Below, piece by piece: positions 5,599-6,749 of a DNA stretch of 6,749 nt. A program made the position numbers and the translations under genes. This stretch comes from Chloroflexota bacterium (GTDB lineage Bacteria; Chloroflexota; Dehalococcoidia; DSTF01; JACRBR01). Below the pieces are notes generated by a model. The model did not search any database. It saw only the letters and a list, made by a program, of their open reading frames with translations, and was not told where the DNA came from. Position 1 is the first letter of the stretch. Each line of letters begins with the position of its first letter. The stretch is taken from the NCBI GenBank assembly GCA_021813085.1, contig JAKAMA010000134.1, forward strand, positions 1 through 6,749. The letters are read 5' to 3'.

Positions 5599-6749
5599 TT
5601 ACCCTTCGGATGGTGCGGCGGCGCCTGGTTCGTCGTGCACGCGCAGGCGCGGGTCGCCGCCCGGATCGGCGACCTGCCGCGGGGGCGTCTGCTGGCCTGC
5701 GGCGGCCGTTGGAAGCGAGAACGTGAACACGGTGCCGCCGCCCACCCGCGGCTCCACGCGGATCTCGCCGCCGTGCGCCCGGACGATCTCGCGCGCGATC
5801 GCCAGCCCGAGGCCGCTGCCCGAACCGGATGCCTCGGTGCTGCCGCGGTAGAAGCGGTCGAAGATGTGCGGCAGGTCCTCCGGCGGAATGCCGCTGCCGT
5901 CATCCGCGACGTACAGCTCCGCGGCGCCGCCGCGCGGGCGGCGCACTCCGGCCTCGATGCGGCCGCCCGCGCGCGTGTGATGGAAGGCGTTATCGATGAG
6001 GTTGCCCAGCACCTGCTCGATGCGGTCGAAGTCGGCCACCACGGTGACGTTGGTGGCAGGCGGCTCGATGGCCAGCGTGACGCCGGCGTCCGCGGCGCGG
6101 ATCGCGAAGACGTCGCGGACCTGCGAGAGCAGCTCGCTCACACGCACATCGGCGAGGGCCATCCGCTGCTGCCCTGACTCGATGCGCGTGAGGTCCAGCA
6201 GCTCCTCCACCATGTGCAGGAGCCGCCGCGACTCGATGTCGATGACGCGCGCGGCCCGCGTGCGCCCGTCGGGCGTGTCGAGCGTCCCGTCGGTCATCGC
6301 CTGCGCGAAGCCGCGGATCGATGTCAGCGGCGTCTTCAGCTCGTGTGAGACGTTCCCCAGGAACTGGCGCAAGGTGCGCTGCGACGCCTGGACCGAGTCC
6401 GCCATCGCATTGACGTCCTCCGCGAGCGCGCGCACTTCGCTCGGGCCGGACACGGGTACCCGCTCCTTGTAGCGCCCGCCGGCCACCGCGCGGATGCCCC
6501 TGGTGACGCGTCCGAGCGGGCGGTAGAGCGAGGCCCACAGCACGATGCCGACGAGCGTCGCCGCGCCCAGGCCGACGAGCCCCGCGAACAGCAGGCGTGG
6601 TGCTACGTCGCGGAAGATCGACCCGGGCGTCGCCTCCGGCGCCGCCACGACGATCTCGCTGACCCCGGGCGGCGCCAGGCGCACGGCCCTCGGCATCGGG
6701 ATGGTCACGTACAGGATCTGGCGGCCGCCGCTCGTCCTGCGCTTCTGCT
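5599..6749 (-). CDS. HAMP-domain sensor histidine kinase (C-terminal part, cut by right edge)
   Basis: The last 382 codons of a membrane-bound sensor kinase; the frame is open to the edge, so the start, first membrane helix and most of the sensor domain are missing. Numbering from the first full codon: residues 1-50 look extracytoplasmic, 51-74 form a transmembrane helix, 75-122 a HAMP linker (PLGRVTRGIRAVAGG), then HisKA with FLGNVSHELKTPLTSI and phospho-acceptor H135 (bases 6345-6343). The HATPase domain has the N box GNLIDN (N249, N253), the G1 box DDGSGI (282-287), the F box DRFYRG and the G2 box GSGLGL (310-315). All catalytic motifs are intact. This domain order is that of EnvZ/BaeS/PhoR-type kinases, which autophosphorylate and pass the phosphate to a response regulator. 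No regulator lies downstream, so it would be expected upstream, beyond the window. After the last strand there is a Pro/Gly/Ala-rich tail of about 35 residues (TAAAGQQTPPRQ onward) with no known domain. The signal sensed is unknown. Confidence 0.95.
   Translation of the reverse strand, partial: QKRRTSGGRQILYVTIPMPRAVRLAPPGVSEIVVAAPEATPGSIFRDVAPRLLFAGLVGLGAATLVGIVLWASLYRPLGRVTRGIRAVAGGRYKERVPVSGPSEVRALAEDVNAMADSVQASQRTLRQFLGNVSHELKTPLTSIRGFAQAMTDGTLDTPDGRTRAARVIDIESRRLLHMVEELLDLTRIESGQQRMALADVRVSELLSQVRDVFAIRAADAGVTLAIEPPATNVTVVADFDRIEQVLGNLIDNAFHHTRAGGRIEAGVRRPRGGAAELYVADDGSGIPPEDLPHIFDRFYRGSTEASGSGSGLGLAIAREIVRAHGGEIRVEPRVGGGTVFTFSLPTAAAGQQTPPRQVADPGGDPRLRVHDEPGAAAPSEG

Noticed and set aside
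5354..5851. 165-codon plus-strand frame across the repeat block
   Set aside because: It is low-complexity, crosses palindromes and runs antisense into the histidine kinase; no plausible ribosome binding site or domain.
5599..6708. GTG at 6708 as the kinase start
   Set aside because: The frame continues unbroken to the window edge, and a start there would leave the kinase without its first membrane helix and sensor domain; treating the gene as truncated by the window is more likely.

Overview
This is a GC-rich (roughly 70% by eye) bacterial chromosomal window with five protein-coding genes. Two are cut by the window edges. No RNA genes, insertion sequences, phage genes or CRISPR arrays are visible. 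Codon use is dominated by G/C third positions, so long spurious open frames run opposite the real genes. The gene content (a GT-C membrane glycosyltransferase, a gamma-glutamyltransferase-like hydrolase, a LonB/LonC-type protease, a Nudix hydrolase and a HAMP histidine kinase) together with GC-rich intergenic palindromes would fit an environmental Gram-negative-type lineage such as Acidobacteriota. That placement is an inference and the sequence does not prove it.

Layout. (1) Positions 1-2248, minus strand: a two-gene unit. A multi-pass glycosyltransferase (2248-605) is followed by the N-terminal 202 codons of a gamma-glutamyltransferase family protein (608 to the left edge). The two share an ATGA stop/start overlap. 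(2) Positions 2249-2363: a 115-bp divergent intergenic region that must carry promoters for both directions. (3) Positions 2364-5295, plus strand: a second two-gene unit. A Lon-family protease of 837 residues (2364-4877) is overlapped by 17 bases by a GTG-started Nudix hydrolase (4861-5295). (4) Positions 5296-5598: a non-coding convergent intergenic region packed with palindromes and internal repeats, probably a MITE/REP-like element. (5) Positions 5599 to the right edge, minus strand: the C-terminal 382 codons of a sensor histidine kinase with a transmembrane helix, HAMP, HisKA and HATPase domains. Its N-terminus and any partner response regulator lie outside.

The genes do not form one pathway. 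The Lon-like protease and the Nudix hydrolase are probably cotranscribed and translationally coupled, as are the glycosyltransferase and the gamma-glutamyltransferase-like gene. The most unusual points are the protease's substituted ATP-binding motifs beside an intact Ser-Lys dyad, and the structured repeat block at 5335-5535. I found nothing that amounts to a clearly new biological system; the rest is ordinary housekeeping or signalling content.
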